Shown here piece by piece: positions 24,971 through 34,862 of a DNA stretch of 64,000 bases (the first letter of the stretch is position 1; the number at the start of each line of letters is the position of its first letter). This DNA is from Marinomonas vulgaris (GTDB lineage Bacteria > Pseudomonadota > Gammaproteobacteria > Pseudomonadales > Marinomonadaceae): NCBI RefSeq assembly GCF_018145875.1, contig NZ_JAGSSV010000016.1, positions 1 through 64,000 of the forward strand, given 5' to 3'. The notes under the pieces were generated by a model, which did no database searches, had not been told where the DNA came from, and saw only the letters and a list, made by a program, of their open reading frames with translations. A program made the translations under genes and the position numbers.

Positions 24971-26554
24971 TTATTTGTACAGGTGCATGTCGCTTTGTAA
25001 GCCTTTGATCAAGCTGACACACATGATCAACATCAATAAGGTAAACGGTAGGCCAATAGTGATCGCCGCCGCTTGGATTGCTCCTAGTGCTTCAGAACCA
25101 CCGCCAACCAGCAAGGCGATAGCAATCACGCCTTCTAGGATCGCCCAGAAAACACGTTGAATCATAGGCGCATCGGTTTTACCACCGGCGGTGATGCCGT
25201 CGATAACCAAAGAGCCAGAGTCAGATGAGGTCACAAAGAACACCAATACCAGTACGATACCAACGAATGACAGAACAGATGTCATCGGTAGGCTTTCAAA
25301 CATCTGGAACATGGCCAAAGACGAGTCAGAAATGCCATTTGCCAAGGCGCCGATGCCGTTTGCCGACAGATCCAAGGCCGAGCCACCGAAAATGGACATC
25401 CACACCAAAGAAACTACGGTAGGTACAAGAAGTACAGCAATGACGAATTCACGAACAGAGCGACCACGAGAGACGCGGGCGATAAACATGCCGACGAAAG
25501 GTGACCAAGAAATCCACCATGCCCAGTAGAATACCGTCCAACCGTGGTAGAAGGTTTCGTCTTCACGACCAATCCAATTACTCAGTGGAATGACGTTTTC
25601 AACATAGCTGAACAAGTAAGACACCATGGCAGAGAAAATAGCGCCGGTATTACCGACGATCACAATAAAGACCGCAAGTACCGCGGCGATGATCATATTG
25701 ACGTTAGACAACAGCTTCACGCCGCCTTCTAAACCACGGGCCACCGAAATAATCGCCACAGCGGTCACGCCACAAATGACTAAGATTTGAGTGGTCAGCG
25801 TATTCGGAATATCGAACAAGAAGTTCAGACCGCTGGTGGCTTGCAAAGCACCAAAACCAAGGGATGTGGCCAAACCAAAAATAGTCGCGATCACAGAGAC
25901 GACGTCGATAACGTGACCAATGACGCCCCAGACTTTTTCACCAAATAGTGGGTAAAAAGCCGAACGAATCGTTAATGGCAAGCCCTTGTTGTAAGCGAAA
26001 AACGCCAACGACAAACCCACTACCGCGTAAATAGCCCAAGGGTGCAGACCCCAATGGAACATGGTCGCGCCCATTGCCAAGTCTCTGGCTTCTGGGGTGT
26101 TGGCGACCACATCAAATGGCGTACCGTACCAACCTGTGTAATACGCCACAGGTTCAGCCACACTCCAGAACATTAAGCCGATACCCATGCCTGCTGCGAA
26201 CAACATCGAAAACCAAGTGATGGTCGAGTGCTCAGCTTTGGCATCGGAGCCGCCAAGGCGAATTTTACCGTAAGGCAAACAAATTAAAGCCAAGCAAAAG
26301 AGGACAAAAATGTTCCCTGAAATGACAAAGAACCAATCGAAATTGCTGATCGACCAATTTTTCGCACTGGACAAGATCGCGCTGGCATCCGTCGGGAACA
26401 AAATACTGCCAATGATAAACGCAAAAATGATCACCGCACTGGTGCTGAAAACGGGATTTAACACGTCTAGGCCAAGAAACTGAATGTTATCCTGGCCTAC
26501 TTTGTAGGATGTGTTGTACTCCGCCCGACCTTTGTCGGGGACTTTATTACTCAT
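24971..26554 (-). CDS. BCCT family Na+-coupled betaine/choline/carnitine transporter
   Basis: 527 aa from the ATG at 26554, chosen for AGGAG 7 nt upstream; the frame extends to 26593 without a good site. Twelve membrane helices. The AAGMGIGLMFWSVAEP segment carries the GMGIG sodium/substrate motif, and the WTVFYWAWWISWSPFVGMF block is the BCCT signature with the aromatic box for trimethylammonium groups. Such carriers import glycine betaine, choline, carnitine or DMSP for osmoprotection or carbon in marine bacteria. The GMGIG form points to Na+ coupling rather than exchange. The long osmosensing C-terminal tail of BetP is absent. Confidence 0.9.
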   Translation of the reverse strand: MSNKVPDKGRAEYNTSYKVGQDNIQFLGLDVLNPVFSTSAVIIFAFIIGSILFPTDASAILSSAKNWSISNFDWFFVISGNIFVLFCLALICLPYGKIRLGGSDAKAEHSTITWFSMLFAAGMGIGLMFWSVAEPVAYYTGWYGTPFDVVANTPEARDLAMGATMFHWGLHPWAIYAVVGLSLAFFAYNKGLPLTIRSAFYPLFGEKVWGVIGHVIDVVSVIATIFGLATSLGFGALQATSGLNFLFDIPNTLTTQILVICGVTAVAIISVARGLEGGVKLLSNVNMIIAAVLAVFIVIVGNTGAIFSAMVSYLFSYVENVIPLSNWIGREDETFYHGWTVFYWAWWISWSPFVGMFIARVSRGRSVREFVIAVLLVPTVVSLVWMSIFGGSALDLSANGIGALANGISDSSLAMFQMFESLPMTSVLSFVGIVLVLVFFVTSSDSGSLVIDGITAGGKTDAPMIQRVFWAILEGVIAIALLVGGGSEALGAIQAAAITIGLPFTLLMLIMCVSLIKGLQSDMHLYK

Positions 26555-26869
26555 AATGATTCTCCTGAATGAGTGAAAACTTTTTAAAACCATAAGGCAA
26601 AGCGGCGGACAATAATGTTCTCAATACGACTTATTATGTTCCTTCCCCATCGCTTTATTATCAAAACTCTTCCCTGTTTACCGTTCCACGTTAACACTAG
26701 CGATACTTGGTGACAGAAAATCGACATCGAATGATTCAAAATACAGCATGGAATAAAGAATCGGTGCGAGTGAGTCTGTGAGGGCATGGGGATAAATAAA
26801 TGAGGGTGTTGTTATGTAATATTCAAAACGACGTATTGAGTAAAGTCCGCTGTATTGTGTGTTAATTAA
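26555..26869. other. Intergenic region upstream of the BCCT gene
   Basis: About 315 bp with no gene I can support; a 67-codon minus-strand frame here has no family features. It should contain the promoter of the BCCT gene. CTCAATACG near 26620 and CGTATTGAG near 26832 are inverted copies about 200 bp apart and may be operator halves or chance. Confidence 0.35.
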
Positions 26870-26909
26870 GAGAATAAAAAAGCCATCGTTTGATGGCTTT
26901 TTTATTCTC
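26870..26909. terminator. Bidirectional terminator downstream of hemW
   Basis: Perfect 18-bp stem (26870-26887 with 26892-26909; core AAAAAAGCCATC/GATGGCTTTTTT) with a GTTT loop. T-runs are present on both strands. On the minus strand it closes the metX-metW-rdgB-hemW group, 60 bp after hemW. Confidence 0.9.
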
Positions 26910-26969
26910 AGGCTGCAAAGGGTACATCAATATAGTTAGATGTCAAATTATAGTAAGCAAAGTGACGGT

Positions 26970-28139
26970 TTAGGGAAGGAACAACTCAAGCAATTCGTTG
27001 AGGAATAATTTGCCTTTTTCGGTGGTTTTTACCCGTTTATGTTGCCATTCATTGGCGTCTAACAAACCCTGTTTCAAACCCATTTCACAGGCTTTAATCA
27101 ACGCAGAGGGCACTTCTTGGTAGGCAAAGCGTTGGTAATCGGCCAAGTCGAAGGTTTCGAATAAGCGTAAACGATTCATCATAAACTCCAGCGGTAAGTC
27201 TTCTTCTGCGATCGCGTCTTTTATGACTAAGGCTTCGGGCAAATTATTTAGATAATGACTGGGGTGGCGAGTCTTTCGTGTACGAAATATTTGTCCATCT
27301 GCCAAGGTGATTTTACCGTGGGCACCAGCACCAATACCTAGGTAATCGCCAAAGCGCCAATAATTAAGGTTATGCGCGGCGCGTCGACCGATTTTCGCAT
27401 TGGCTGACACTTCATATTGTGCATAACCGTGCTCAGTTAAAAGTGCTTGGCCAGCGTCTTGAATATTCCACAGAGTGTTGTCTTCGGGCAAGGTCGGCGG
27501 ACGACGATAAAACTCCGTATTTGGCTCTATGGTCAACTGGTACCAAGACAAATGCTCTGGGTTTAAATCGATGGCGATTTGTAGGTCTTCCATGGCCATG
27601 GCGTGGCTTTGATCGGGCAGGCCGTGCATCAAATCGAGGTTAATATTGTCGAATCCAGCGGCTCGAGACTTATCCACAGCGTGGATGGCCTCGTCGCGGT
27701 TGTGGATTCTTCCTAGAGTTTTCAACAGGTTTGGCTGGAAACTTTGGATACCGATGGACAAACGATTGATGCCCGCTTGGCGAAAATGGCGGAATTTTTC
27801 TTGCTCAAAGGTGCCAGGGTTGGCTTCCATGGTGATTTCAGCGCCTTCGACCCAGGTGAGCTTGTCGCGTAAAGCGTCCATGAGGCGATAGTAAAAATCT
27901 TCGCTCATTAGGCTGGGTGTGCCGCCGCCGATGAAAGCGGTTTGAATCGGACGACCGGCCACATAGGGCAAATCCGCGTCTAAATCCGCTAACAATTGGG
28001 CGAGGTAAGCCTCTTCGGGAAGCTGGCCATTTTGTTCAAAACGATCCGCTTGATGTGAGTTGAAATCACAATAAGGGCATTTTCGTACGCACCAAGGCAG
28101 GTGAATGTACAAACTCAGCGGTGGCAGCAAGGCGCTCAC
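26970..28139 (-). CDS. hemW: HemW heme chaperone (radical SAM protein)
   Basis: 389 aa. Radical-SAM cluster motif C17-x3-C21-x2-C24 ([11 protein letters not shown]), then GGGTPSL for SAM binding, and HNLNYW, the HNxxYW motif that separates HemW from the coproporphyrinogen oxidase HemN. HemW transfers heme to apo-proteins; older annotations call it oxygen-independent coproporphyrinogen oxidase. Overlaps rdgB by 4 bp, as in many gammaproteobacteria. Confidence 0.95.
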   Translation of the reverse strand: MSALLPPLSLYIHLPWCVRKCPYCDFNSHQADRFEQNGQLPEEAYLAQLLADLDADLPYVAGRPIQTAFIGGGTPSLMSEDFYYRLMDALRDKLTWVEGAEITMEANPGTFEQEKFRHFRQAGINRLSIGIQSFQPNLLKTLGRIHNRDEAIHAVDKSRAAGFDNINLDLMHGLPDQSHAMAMEDLQIAIDLNPEHLSWYQLTIEPNTEFYRRPPTLPEDNTLWNIQDAGQALLTEHGYAQYEVSANAKIGRRAAHNLNYWRFGDYLGIGAGAHGKITLADGQIFRTRKTRHPSHYLNNLPEALVIKDAIAEEDLPLEFMMNRLRLFETFDLADYQRFAYQEVPSALIKACEMGLKQGLLDANEWQHKRVKTTEKGKLFLNELLELFLP

Positions 28140-28750
28140 AGAGTGATGCCGCCGGCTGTTTGCTCAAACGAAGTAAGCAGCTGTTGCAGCGCTTGGGCGC
28201 GATGGCTGATTTGATTTTTAATGTCTTTCGGTAAGCTGGCGGCACTGCAGCCTTGTTCGGGCACGAAAAAAATTGGGTCGTAACCAAAGCCTTCTTGACC
28301 TTGTGCAGACGTTAGAATTCGGCCTTCCCACACGCCGTGAAACACCTGCGGCGTGGGGTCGTTTTGATGGCGCATATACGCTAAGACACAATGAAAACGC
28401 GCGGTACGTTCTGCTTCTGGTACGCCGTCGAGTTTTTCCAACAATAGGGCATTGTTCGCTTCGTTGTTGCCGTGCTCGCCAGCAAAGCGAGCCGAGTAAA
28501 TCCCCGGTGCGCCGTCTAGATAATCCACTTCGATACCCGAATCGTCGGCAAGAGCAGGCAGGCCAGTATGCGCACAAGCATGGCGGGCTTTTAAGATGGC
28601 ATTTTCGATAAAACTTAAGCCCGTTTCTTCCGCTTCTTCAAAATCAAACTCGCCTTGAGGTTTGACCGTGATGCCGATGTCGGCGAGTAATGCGTTGAAT
28701 TCTTTGATTTTACCGGCGTTGTTGCTGGCTAGTACTAGGGTGCGTGGCAT
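28136..28750 (-). CDS. rdgB: RdgB, dITP/XTP pyrophosphatase
   Basis: 204 aa, the HAM1 family. [14 protein letters not shown] at the N-terminus binds the triphosphate, [28 protein letters not shown] is the central signature, and [12 protein letters not shown] follows. The enzyme removes non-canonical purine triphosphates (dITP, XTP) and protects DNA. Sits between metW (24 bp upstream) and hemW (4-bp overlap). Confidence 0.95.
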   Translation of the reverse strand: MPRTLVLASNNAGKIKEFNALLADIGITVKPQGEFDFEEAEETGLSFIENAILKARHACAHTGLPALADDSGIEVDYLDGAPGIYSARFAGEHGNNEANNALLLEKLDGVPEAERTARFHCVLAYMRHQNDPTPQVFHGVWEGRILTSAQGQEGFGYDPIFFVPEQGCSAASLPKDIKNQISHRAQALQQLLTSFEQTAGGITL

Positions 28751-28774
28751 CCTGTTGTCCTCGGTGGTAAGGGC

Positions 28775-29365
28775 TTATCGGCTAATGTGAAAAATGGCCG
28801 TTTCGCTGAACAAGTTGGGCATGGAACGAATCCACCAATGGTCTTTTAGTTGTCCATCGACCGCCGCCCAGCGTAATACCTTGATGTCTTTTTCACGGCA
28901 CAGGCGTTCAAAGTCTTGAAAAGTAAAGAAGTGGATGTTCGGCGTGTCGTACCAGTTGTAGGGCAAAAAGTCTGACACCGGCATACGGCCTTTTAACGCC
29001 AAGTGCAAACGGCTGCGCCAATGACCAAAGTTAGGAAAGGTAATAATGCATTCTTTGCCAATGCGCAGCATTTCGTCGATCAATAAATCGGGACGGCGAA
29101 ATTGCTGCAAGGCGTGGGTCATCAAGACGAGGTCAAAGCTTTGGTCATCAAAGTTCTGTAGGCCTTCGTCGATGTTTTGTTCGAGAACCGGAATGCCTTT
29201 TTCCAAACAGGTGTTTAGATCGTCATGGCCGATTTCTAAGCCGTAGCCGTTGACCTGTTTGTTTTGAATCAGGTGATGCAGCAATTCTCCGGGACCACAG
29301 GCCAAATCCAGCACGCGAATATTGGGTTTAACCCATTCGTCGATGATTTCTAAATCAGAGCGCAT
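28775..29365 (-). CDS. metW: MetW, methionine biosynthesis methyltransferase-like protein
   Basis: 196 aa. SAM-binding motif [16 protein letters not shown] near residues 18-33 and the MetW-type C-terminus. In Pseudomonas MetW is needed together with MetX for homoserine acylation, so it acts as a partner rather than a known methyltransferase. It overlaps metX by 11 bp, which is the conserved metXW arrangement. Confidence 0.93.
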   Translation of the reverse strand: MRSDLEIIDEWVKPNIRVLDLACGPGELLHHLIQNKQVNGYGLEIGHDDLNTCLEKGIPVLEQNIDEGLQNFDDQSFDLVLMTHALQQFRRPDLLIDEMLRIGKECIITFPNFGHWRSRLHLALKGRMPVSDFLPYNWYDTPNIHFFTFQDFERLCREKDIKVLRWAAVDGQLKDHWWIRSMPNLFSETAIFHISR

Positions 29366-30521
29366 GGTTTTTCTCCAGGATGTGCTGCTTACTAATGCGA
29401 GTCAAAAAGGTATTCAATACCGTCATGTAGCGAGGAATGGGAAACAGAAATGCATCGTGACCTTCGGTGGCTTCGATTTTCGCATAGCTTACCTGTTTGC
29501 CCGCTTTGACCAAGGCATCGACGATTTCTTCGCTGCGTTCAGGGGCAAAACGCCAATCTGTGGTAAAAGACACCAGTAAAAATTCGCATTGAGCCTTACT
29601 CAGCGCCGCCGAGAGATCGTCATCGGTGCGCGCGGCGGGGTCAAAATAATCCAACGCTTTGGTCATCAGCATATAAGTGTTGGCATCGAAGCGTTTGGTG
29701 AAAGCTTCGCCTTGGTAGCGTAGGTAGCTTTCGACTTCAAATTCAATGCCGTAATTGTACTGATAAGCGTCGTGACGCATTTGGCGGCCAAACTTGGCAC
29801 CCATGGCGTCGTCGGATAAATAAGTAATGTGGCCGAGCATGCGTGCCAACCCCAGTCCATTGGTAGGCACTGAGTCATGATCCAAGTATTGGCCATCGAA
29901 AAAGTCTGGATCACGACGAATGGACTGACGTGCCACTTCGTTAAAGGCGATGTTTTGGGTCGATAATTTAGGTGCAGAAGCAATGATTACCGCAGCTTTA
30001 AGGCGCGTTGGAAAGCGAATGCTCCATTCTAAGACCTGCATGCCGCCTAAACTGCCGCCGACGATCGCGGCAAAGGTTTGGATACCAAGCAAATCCGCCA
30101 AGCGCGCTTGGCTTTCCACCCAGTCTTCTACGGTCACAATGGGAAAGCTGGCTTCCCAGCGTTGGCCGGTTTCTGGGTTGATGGTCGTCGGGCCGGTCGA
30201 CCCGCAGCAGCCGCCTAAATTGTTTAGGGAAATAACAAAATACTGGTTGGTGTCGATGGCTTTGCCAGGCCCAATGGCCGAATCCCACCAACCGGGTTTT
30301 TTGTCTGTCATGGCGTGATAGCCCGCTGCGTGGTGATCGCCGCTGAGTGCATGACAAATTAAAATTGCGTTGGAGGCGTGCTTGTTAAGCGTGCCGTAGG
30401 TTTCGTAAACAAGCTGATACGATGCCAAGGTTTGTCCGCAGGAAAGCGCTAATGGGGTATCAAATGACGCCACTTGCGGCGTAACAATACCCACAGAGTC
30501 GGCTGGAATAACGTCCGGCAT
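29355..30521 (-). CDS. metX: Homoserine O-acyltransferase MetX
   Basis: 388 aa alpha/beta-hydrolase-fold enzyme. Nucleophile S157 in VGGSLGGMQ, with the later catalytic Asp region ([19 protein letters not shown]) and catalytic His in EGHDAFL near residue 362. It activates homoserine by acetylation or succinylation for methionine synthesis. Proteins coupled to MetW in gammaproteobacteria are often succinyltransferases, so the acyl donor is uncertain. First gene of metX-metW-rdgB-hemW. Confidence 0.94.
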   Translation of the reverse strand: MPDVIPADSVGIVTPQVASFDTPLALSCGQTLASYQLVYETYGTLNKHASNAILICHALSGDHHAAGYHAMTDKKPGWWDSAIGPGKAIDTNQYFVISLNNLGGCCGSTGPTTINPETGQRWEASFPIVTVEDWVESQARLADLLGIQTFAAIVGGSLGGMQVLEWSIRFPTRLKAAVIIASAPKLSTQNIAFNEVARQSIRRDPDFFDGQYLDHDSVPTNGLGLARMLGHITYLSDDAMGAKFGRQMRHDAYQYNYGIEFEVESYLRYQGEAFTKRFDANTYMLMTKALDYFDPAARTDDDLSAALSKAQCEFLLVSFTTDWRFAPERSEEIVDALVKAGKQVSYAKIEATEGHDAFLFPIPRYMTVLNTFLTRISKQHILEKNHAL

Positions 30522-30668
30522 AGAGTTTGGTTTTATCCTAAATTAAAGTCGTAATGAAGAGCGTCCCGTTCCACAAAAAAAAGTGGAAAAATCCATCGAT
30601 GAATTTTTCCACACAGTCTAGCGGTTGACCTGAGTGTCATCAAGCGCTTGATGATTTCAGACGCGGAT

Positions 30669-32558
30669 TTAGTCGCGCAGGGTAAACACTTGGGTCTTGC
30701 TCGCCAATTGGGTAGAAAGGTGGTGAATTTGCTGGGTTTTATCGGCCAAAATGTCGATGGAACGAGTGTCTAGATTCAACTGCTTAGCGATTTCTTCCAT
30801 TTCGGTGCTCATTTGGATGGCGGTACTGGCCACATCTTGAATGGCGCTGGCCATGGTGTCGGTCGATTGCGACCCTGTCATGGCGAAACTTTCGATGTTG
30901 CGGATGGCGTCTTCGGCTTTACTGCCGCTGGCGCTGATGATTTTCAGATTGTCTTGGCCGCTTTCCATGGTAGTGATGGCGGTTTGTGTTGATGATTGGA
31001 TGGTGTTGACGATGTCGGTGATTTTTGAGGTGGCGTCGACGGTTTTTTCAGCCAGTGCGCGCACTTCGTCGGCGACGACAGAAAAGCCGCGACCTGCTTC
31101 ACCGGCACGGGCAGCTTCGATCGCCGCGTTCAGCGCCAATAAATTGGTTTGGCTGGCAAGATCGTTGATCATGGCGATGACGTTGTCGATGTTTTTCGAC
31201 AAGCGACCCAGTTCATCAAGTTGTTGGCTGGTGGTGTGCACGATACCGACGGTGTCGTTGATGCTGCTGATGACCATCTTGATGATGTCGCCACCGGATT
31301 TTGCCGATTGATAGGTGTCGCTGGAATGCTCGCGAATGCTGTTGGTGGTGTTGGACAGCTCAGTCAAGCGTTTGGAAATATCATCGGTGGCCGTGGCAAG
31401 AGAATGGGTGCGTTCGTTGACCAAGTGATTGCTGCTGGAAATGCGCCCTATGGTGTTGTTCAAATCGGTCGACATGCTGTTGACGTTGTCGGTGGTGGAT
31501 ACCACGTCTTTCAGTACGTCTCCCAAACCGCTGGTCATTTCATTTAACGATTGGCTCAGTTGGTCAAATTCGTCGTTGCGTTTGCTGTTCACCATGGCTT
31601 GTGAGGACATATCACCCTGTTTCACCTTGTCTAGGTCGCTGATGATGTTGCGCAAGGTGGCGTTTACACTGCGGCCAATGGCCAGCATCAATAGAGCGGC
31701 GATTAAAATGACGGCAATGCTCACCGCCAGTAAGGTCACGTTGGCTTGATTTGAGCGCTGTTCAGCCAGTGCCTCAGCGTCGATTAATTTACCTTCCATC
31801 AGTTGTTTGGCGGCCAGTTGACTTAGGGTAAATTGCATTTTCTCGGTGTTATAGGTGTTTTCAATAACGCCAAGCTTGATGTATTCCTCACCATAAGCGA
31901 TGAGCGCATCGCGGTAGGCGTAGGCTTTAACGCCGTGAGTGTCTTGGAAACCAAAGTTATCGATACGAGTTTCAAAGCGGCTGAATCCGGTCATAAATTC
32001 TTCTAAATTGACCTCGGATGGGTCTGACAAATAGCTGGCTTCGGCTTTTCGAACGTTGGTGAATTCACGTTTTAATAAGCTAAGTTTACGCACATCGTTG
32101 CTTAACTCTGCCCCCATGGCGTCAATGTTGCCGCGTAACCCAGAAGTAGAATCAAAACCTATGATGTAGCGTTCGTTGATCAGCGCCATTAGGGCTTGGC
32201 TGTAACCGTTGATTGAGACGAGATTTTCTTTTAGTACTCCTTTTAAGTCTTGGTCGCTGGCTCGCTCGATGTTGTTGGTGAGCACTTCAGAATTGATTTC
32301 GATCTGTTGGTACGCACTTTTTACATAGTCGTGGTAATTGTCGACAGTGATGGAACGGAGTTTGTCGGCAATTTCGAGCATGCTGATGCTCAGCTGATCG
32401 TTAGAAGATTGAATTTTAGAGAGATTTTTCAGCTCATTGTTGGCGCTTTGTTGGGAAGACAGGCCACTCATTGCCACAAAGGTCACCACGATAAAACCGA
32501 TGATAGAGGTCACAAGGAGAGAGAAAAGTTTTGTTTTAAACGTTAGATTTGCCAGCAT
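30669..32558 (-). CDS. Methyl-accepting chemotaxis protein (large ligand-binding domain)
   Basis: 629 aa from the ATG at 32558 (AGGA 8 nt upstream); the longer frame to 32627 has no good site. One membrane helix at about 12-32, a long helical periplasmic domain of about 240 residues (HBM/four-helix bundle type by its helical heptads), a second helix near 275-295, HAMP, and a signalling domain with the invariant hairpin around [26 protein letters not shown] and [15 protein letters not shown]. Two methylation-helix bundles are present. The ligand is unknown. No chemotaxis kinase gene is nearby, so it is an orphan receptor, as usual in marine bacteria. Confidence 0.9.
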   Translation of the reverse strand: MLANLTFKTKLFSLLVTSIIGFIVVTFVAMSGLSSQQSANNELKNLSKIQSSNDQLSISMLEIADKLRSITVDNYHDYVKSAYQQIEINSEVLTNNIERASDQDLKGVLKENLVSINGYSQALMALINERYIIGFDSTSGLRGNIDAMGAELSNDVRKLSLLKREFTNVRKAEASYLSDPSEVNLEEFMTGFSRFETRIDNFGFQDTHGVKAYAYRDALIAYGEEYIKLGVIENTYNTEKMQFTLSQLAAKQLMEGKLIDAEALAEQRSNQANVTLLAVSIAVILIAALLMLAIGRSVNATLRNIISDLDKVKQGDMSSQAMVNSKRNDEFDQLSQSLNEMTSGLGDVLKDVVSTTDNVNSMSTDLNNTIGRISSSNHLVNERTHSLATATDDISKRLTELSNTTNSIREHSSDTYQSAKSGGDIIKMVISSINDTVGIVHTTSQQLDELGRLSKNIDNVIAMINDLASQTNLLALNAAIEAARAGEAGRGFSVVADEVRALAEKTVDATSKITDIVNTIQSSTQTAITTMESGQDNLKIISASGSKAEDAIRNIESFAMTGSQSTDTMASAIQDVASTAIQMSTEMEEIAKQLNLDTRSIDILADKTQQIHHLSTQLASKTQVFTLRD

Positions 32559-32771
32559 AAAGACCGTCCTATAAAGGGAGGTGAAACAAGGTGCAATCAA
32601 TTCGCACGTAATGCCTGTTTTATGCAAGTACTGTGCTAGAAAGGTAAATCATGACAAAAAAGCCATATTATTGGGGATGAATTTGAGGTAATGAAAATTT
32701 TGTGTGCTTATTTGGTGCGATCCAGTGCGAGGTGATGACGCAAGCCCTCACACTGGTGCAACCTTTATTCT

Positions 32772-33374
32772 CTAGTCTTGATTCACTTCAAATAAACGAT
32801 AGACCAATTGGCCTGCTGTTTTTTCTTTTTGTAATGACCAGTGATCAGGTAGCAGCGGAAGCTCGGCTTCCTTTTCCATTTCGATGTATACATGGGCGCG
32901 TTTTGCTAGCCAGCCTTTTTCCAACAAGGGAATGATCTGTCCCAGCCAACCTTTGCGAAATGGAGGATCGAGAAACACCATGTCCAGCGGTTGTGGTGTC
33001 GCAGAGTCGAGGTAGGCGGCGGCGTTTTGTGCTACAACGGTGGCATTGATTGCGTCTAATGTGGCTAAGTTGGCGTTCATTTGCTGGGTCACCACACGGG
33101 AATTGTCCACAAAGGTTACGTGTTTTGCACCGCGTGATAGGGCTTCTAATCCCAAGGCACCAGAACCACAAAAGAAATCCCCACACACAGCACCAGGCAG
33201 GTAAGGATTCACCCAGTTGAACAGCGTTTCTCGCACTCTATCGGGCGTGGGGCGCAGCCCTTCTATGTCTGGAACGGGTAATTGGCGCGAGCGCCATTCA
33301 CCCGCGATAATGCGCAATTTTGAGGCTTTCGCCTTGCTCTTATTTGAGGCGTTGTTTAGCGGTTGTTTTTTCAT
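32772..33374 (-). CDS. rsmD: 16S rRNA (guanine966-N2)-methyltransferase RsmD
   Basis: 200 aa. LRIIAGEWRSRQLPVP at the N-terminus, RPTPDRVRETLFNWV, the SAM loop CGDFFCGSGALGLEALSRGA and the catalytic VFLDPPFRKG (N6/N2 MTase DPPF motif). It methylates G966 of 16S rRNA. It overlaps the M16-like gene by 4 bp; the rsmD/M16/ftsY neighbourhood is widely conserved. Confidence 0.94.
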   Translation of the reverse strand: MKKQPLNNASNKSKAKASKLRIIAGEWRSRQLPVPDIEGLRPTPDRVRETLFNWVNPYLPGAVCGDFFCGSGALGLEALSRGAKHVTFVDNSRVVTQQMNANLATLDAINATVVAQNAAAYLDSATPQPLDMVFLDPPFRKGWLGQIIPLLEKGWLAKRAHVYIEMEKEAELPLLPDHWSLQKEKTAGQLVYRLFEVNQD

Positions 33375-34690
33375 TGGTAAATTTGAATCTCTTGATAAGA
33401 CGAGGACAGTAATCGTTGCTGTAAAGCGGTTCGATAATCTTCAATCGTGAAGCTTTCGATGGCATTTTTGTAATCTTGTGTAAACTGCTGAAGCGGCAGT
33501 AGACCATCTTCGTGGGTAACCTGTGTTGCTAAGGTAGCCCACCAAGAAGGCGATAGAATTTGCTGCTCCAGATGGTCTTTAAAGGTAGAGAAATGCGTCT
33601 GGAAAAGAGTGTCATCGTTGGCCGAGGGCACCTGATGAGCAAACACAAACTGTTTGGCTTCGATAAAGGGCATCACTTTGGCGTTGATCTCACCGTTTTC
33701 TTCTGGTGGCAGTGGGTCAGTGAACGCTTGTTTGTGCTGTATATGCAATTGCGCCCAGGGACGTTTAGGCGATAACGTCAGTGCAAGTTGGACAAATTCC
33801 ACCGAGGGCGACTTATTGAGTGCAGACATGAGATCCACTCCCCAAATTTGTAGGCTGATCCAATCTTGTATCGATGTGATTGGGGTAAACGCCAAGGCGC
33901 TGTGAGTTTGATAAAGTGTGCCAGTGCCTTTACGAATCACGGCACTGACATGCTCGATGGTGTTGCCTGCGTCTGTTGTTGCGAGGCGATAATCGCGGGT
34001 CAGCTTGTTTAAAGTGTCGTCGAGGGCACTCTTCGCCTCATCCGATAGATGACCCACCACATAAATCGCCGATGCTGAGTGCTTTAAGGTTTGATAGTAG
34101 CGATTGATTTGTTCTAAAGACAAAGGGGCGTTGCTTGGGTCTGGCGCTTCATCAAAAAATAGCAATTGCTCGAGATTTTGCTGCATGCTGACGAGGGAAT
34201 TTTGTTGGCGTTGCCAGTTATCAAAAGTGCGTGGCTTAAAATCAGGGTTGTTCAGCCAGGTAGTCGCTAAGGCTAGAGTAGGCTCCAAGTAAGCCATTTC
34301 GTTGCTCAGGGTTAAACCGATGGTTTGCGTTTCATGGTCGTAATGGCTGTGTGCTTTGGCGGCTAAGGGCGCAAAACGTTGATTGATTGACGAGGTGCTA
34401 AGAGGCAGCGCATCGCTCATCAGCATGGCCAGAGTGGTGTCTACTAAAGCGCTGGGTTGGCTGGGTGCGCGAAAGGTAAAACGAAGCTCGAGTTTGTCGC
34501 TGTTTTGCCACGCGTCTTGATTGAGCCAAACCACTGGAACGCCGGAATCGGTTGTCCAGCGTTCGACCTTGGGTGTCGGCAAGGAACTGGTTGGCGCGGT
34601 GAGGTTTAACAGCCAAATCGCCAGCGTAGAAAACAACATGACCGCCGCTAATACTGGGCGGCTAAAGAGAGGTTTGTTGCTGTCAGCCAT
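33371..34690 (-). CDS. M16 peptidase-like protein without the zinc motif (probably non-catalytic)
   Basis: 439 aa. An N-terminal membrane anchor (about 12-30) is followed by an M16-like start (VERWTTDSGVPVVWLNQ). The domain layout resembles pitrilysin-family subunits, but the position where HXXEH should lie (LVDTTLAMLMSDALP, about 90-104) has no His-x-x-Glu-His. It is probably the inactive partner type, as with one of the two M16 genes commonly next to ftsY. Here only this copy is present in the window. Located divergently from ftsY and overlapping rsmD. Likely envelope-associated. Confidence 0.75.
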   Translation of the reverse strand: MADSNKPLFSRPVLAAVMLFSTLAIWLLNLTAPTSSLPTPKVERWTTDSGVPVVWLNQDAWQNSDKLELRFTFRAPSQPSALVDTTLAMLMSDALPLSTSSINQRFAPLAAKAHSHYDHETQTIGLTLSNEMAYLEPTLALATTWLNNPDFKPRTFDNWQRQQNSLVSMQQNLEQLLFFDEAPDPSNAPLSLEQINRYYQTLKHSASAIYVVGHLSDEAKSALDDTLNKLTRDYRLATTDAGNTIEHVSAVIRKGTGTLYQTHSALAFTPITSIQDWISLQIWGVDLMSALNKSPSVEFVQLALTLSPKRPWAQLHIQHKQAFTDPLPPEENGEINAKVMPFIEAKQFVFAHQVPSANDDTLFQTHFSTFKDHLEQQILSPSWWATLATQVTHEDGLLPLQQFTQDYKNAIESFTIEDYRTALQQRLLSSSYQEIQIYQ

Positions 34691-34862
34691 AATGAACCTT
34701 GAAGCGGTGAGTGTTGAGAAAAGGTTTGCGAAACTAAGCCTGTTAGCGAGCTAGAATGATGATAAAATACTCGTTTTTATGAGTCCATGTAGGCCGCGCT
34801 GTGGCTAATCATAGCATTTCAGCGGCGCTTGCTGCATCAGTCAAAATAAAGAGACCAATTGA

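Noticed and set aside
26584-26787. 67-aa minus-strand frame upstream of the BCCT gene
   Set aside because: No ribosome-binding site, no motif, and it occupies the probable promoter region.
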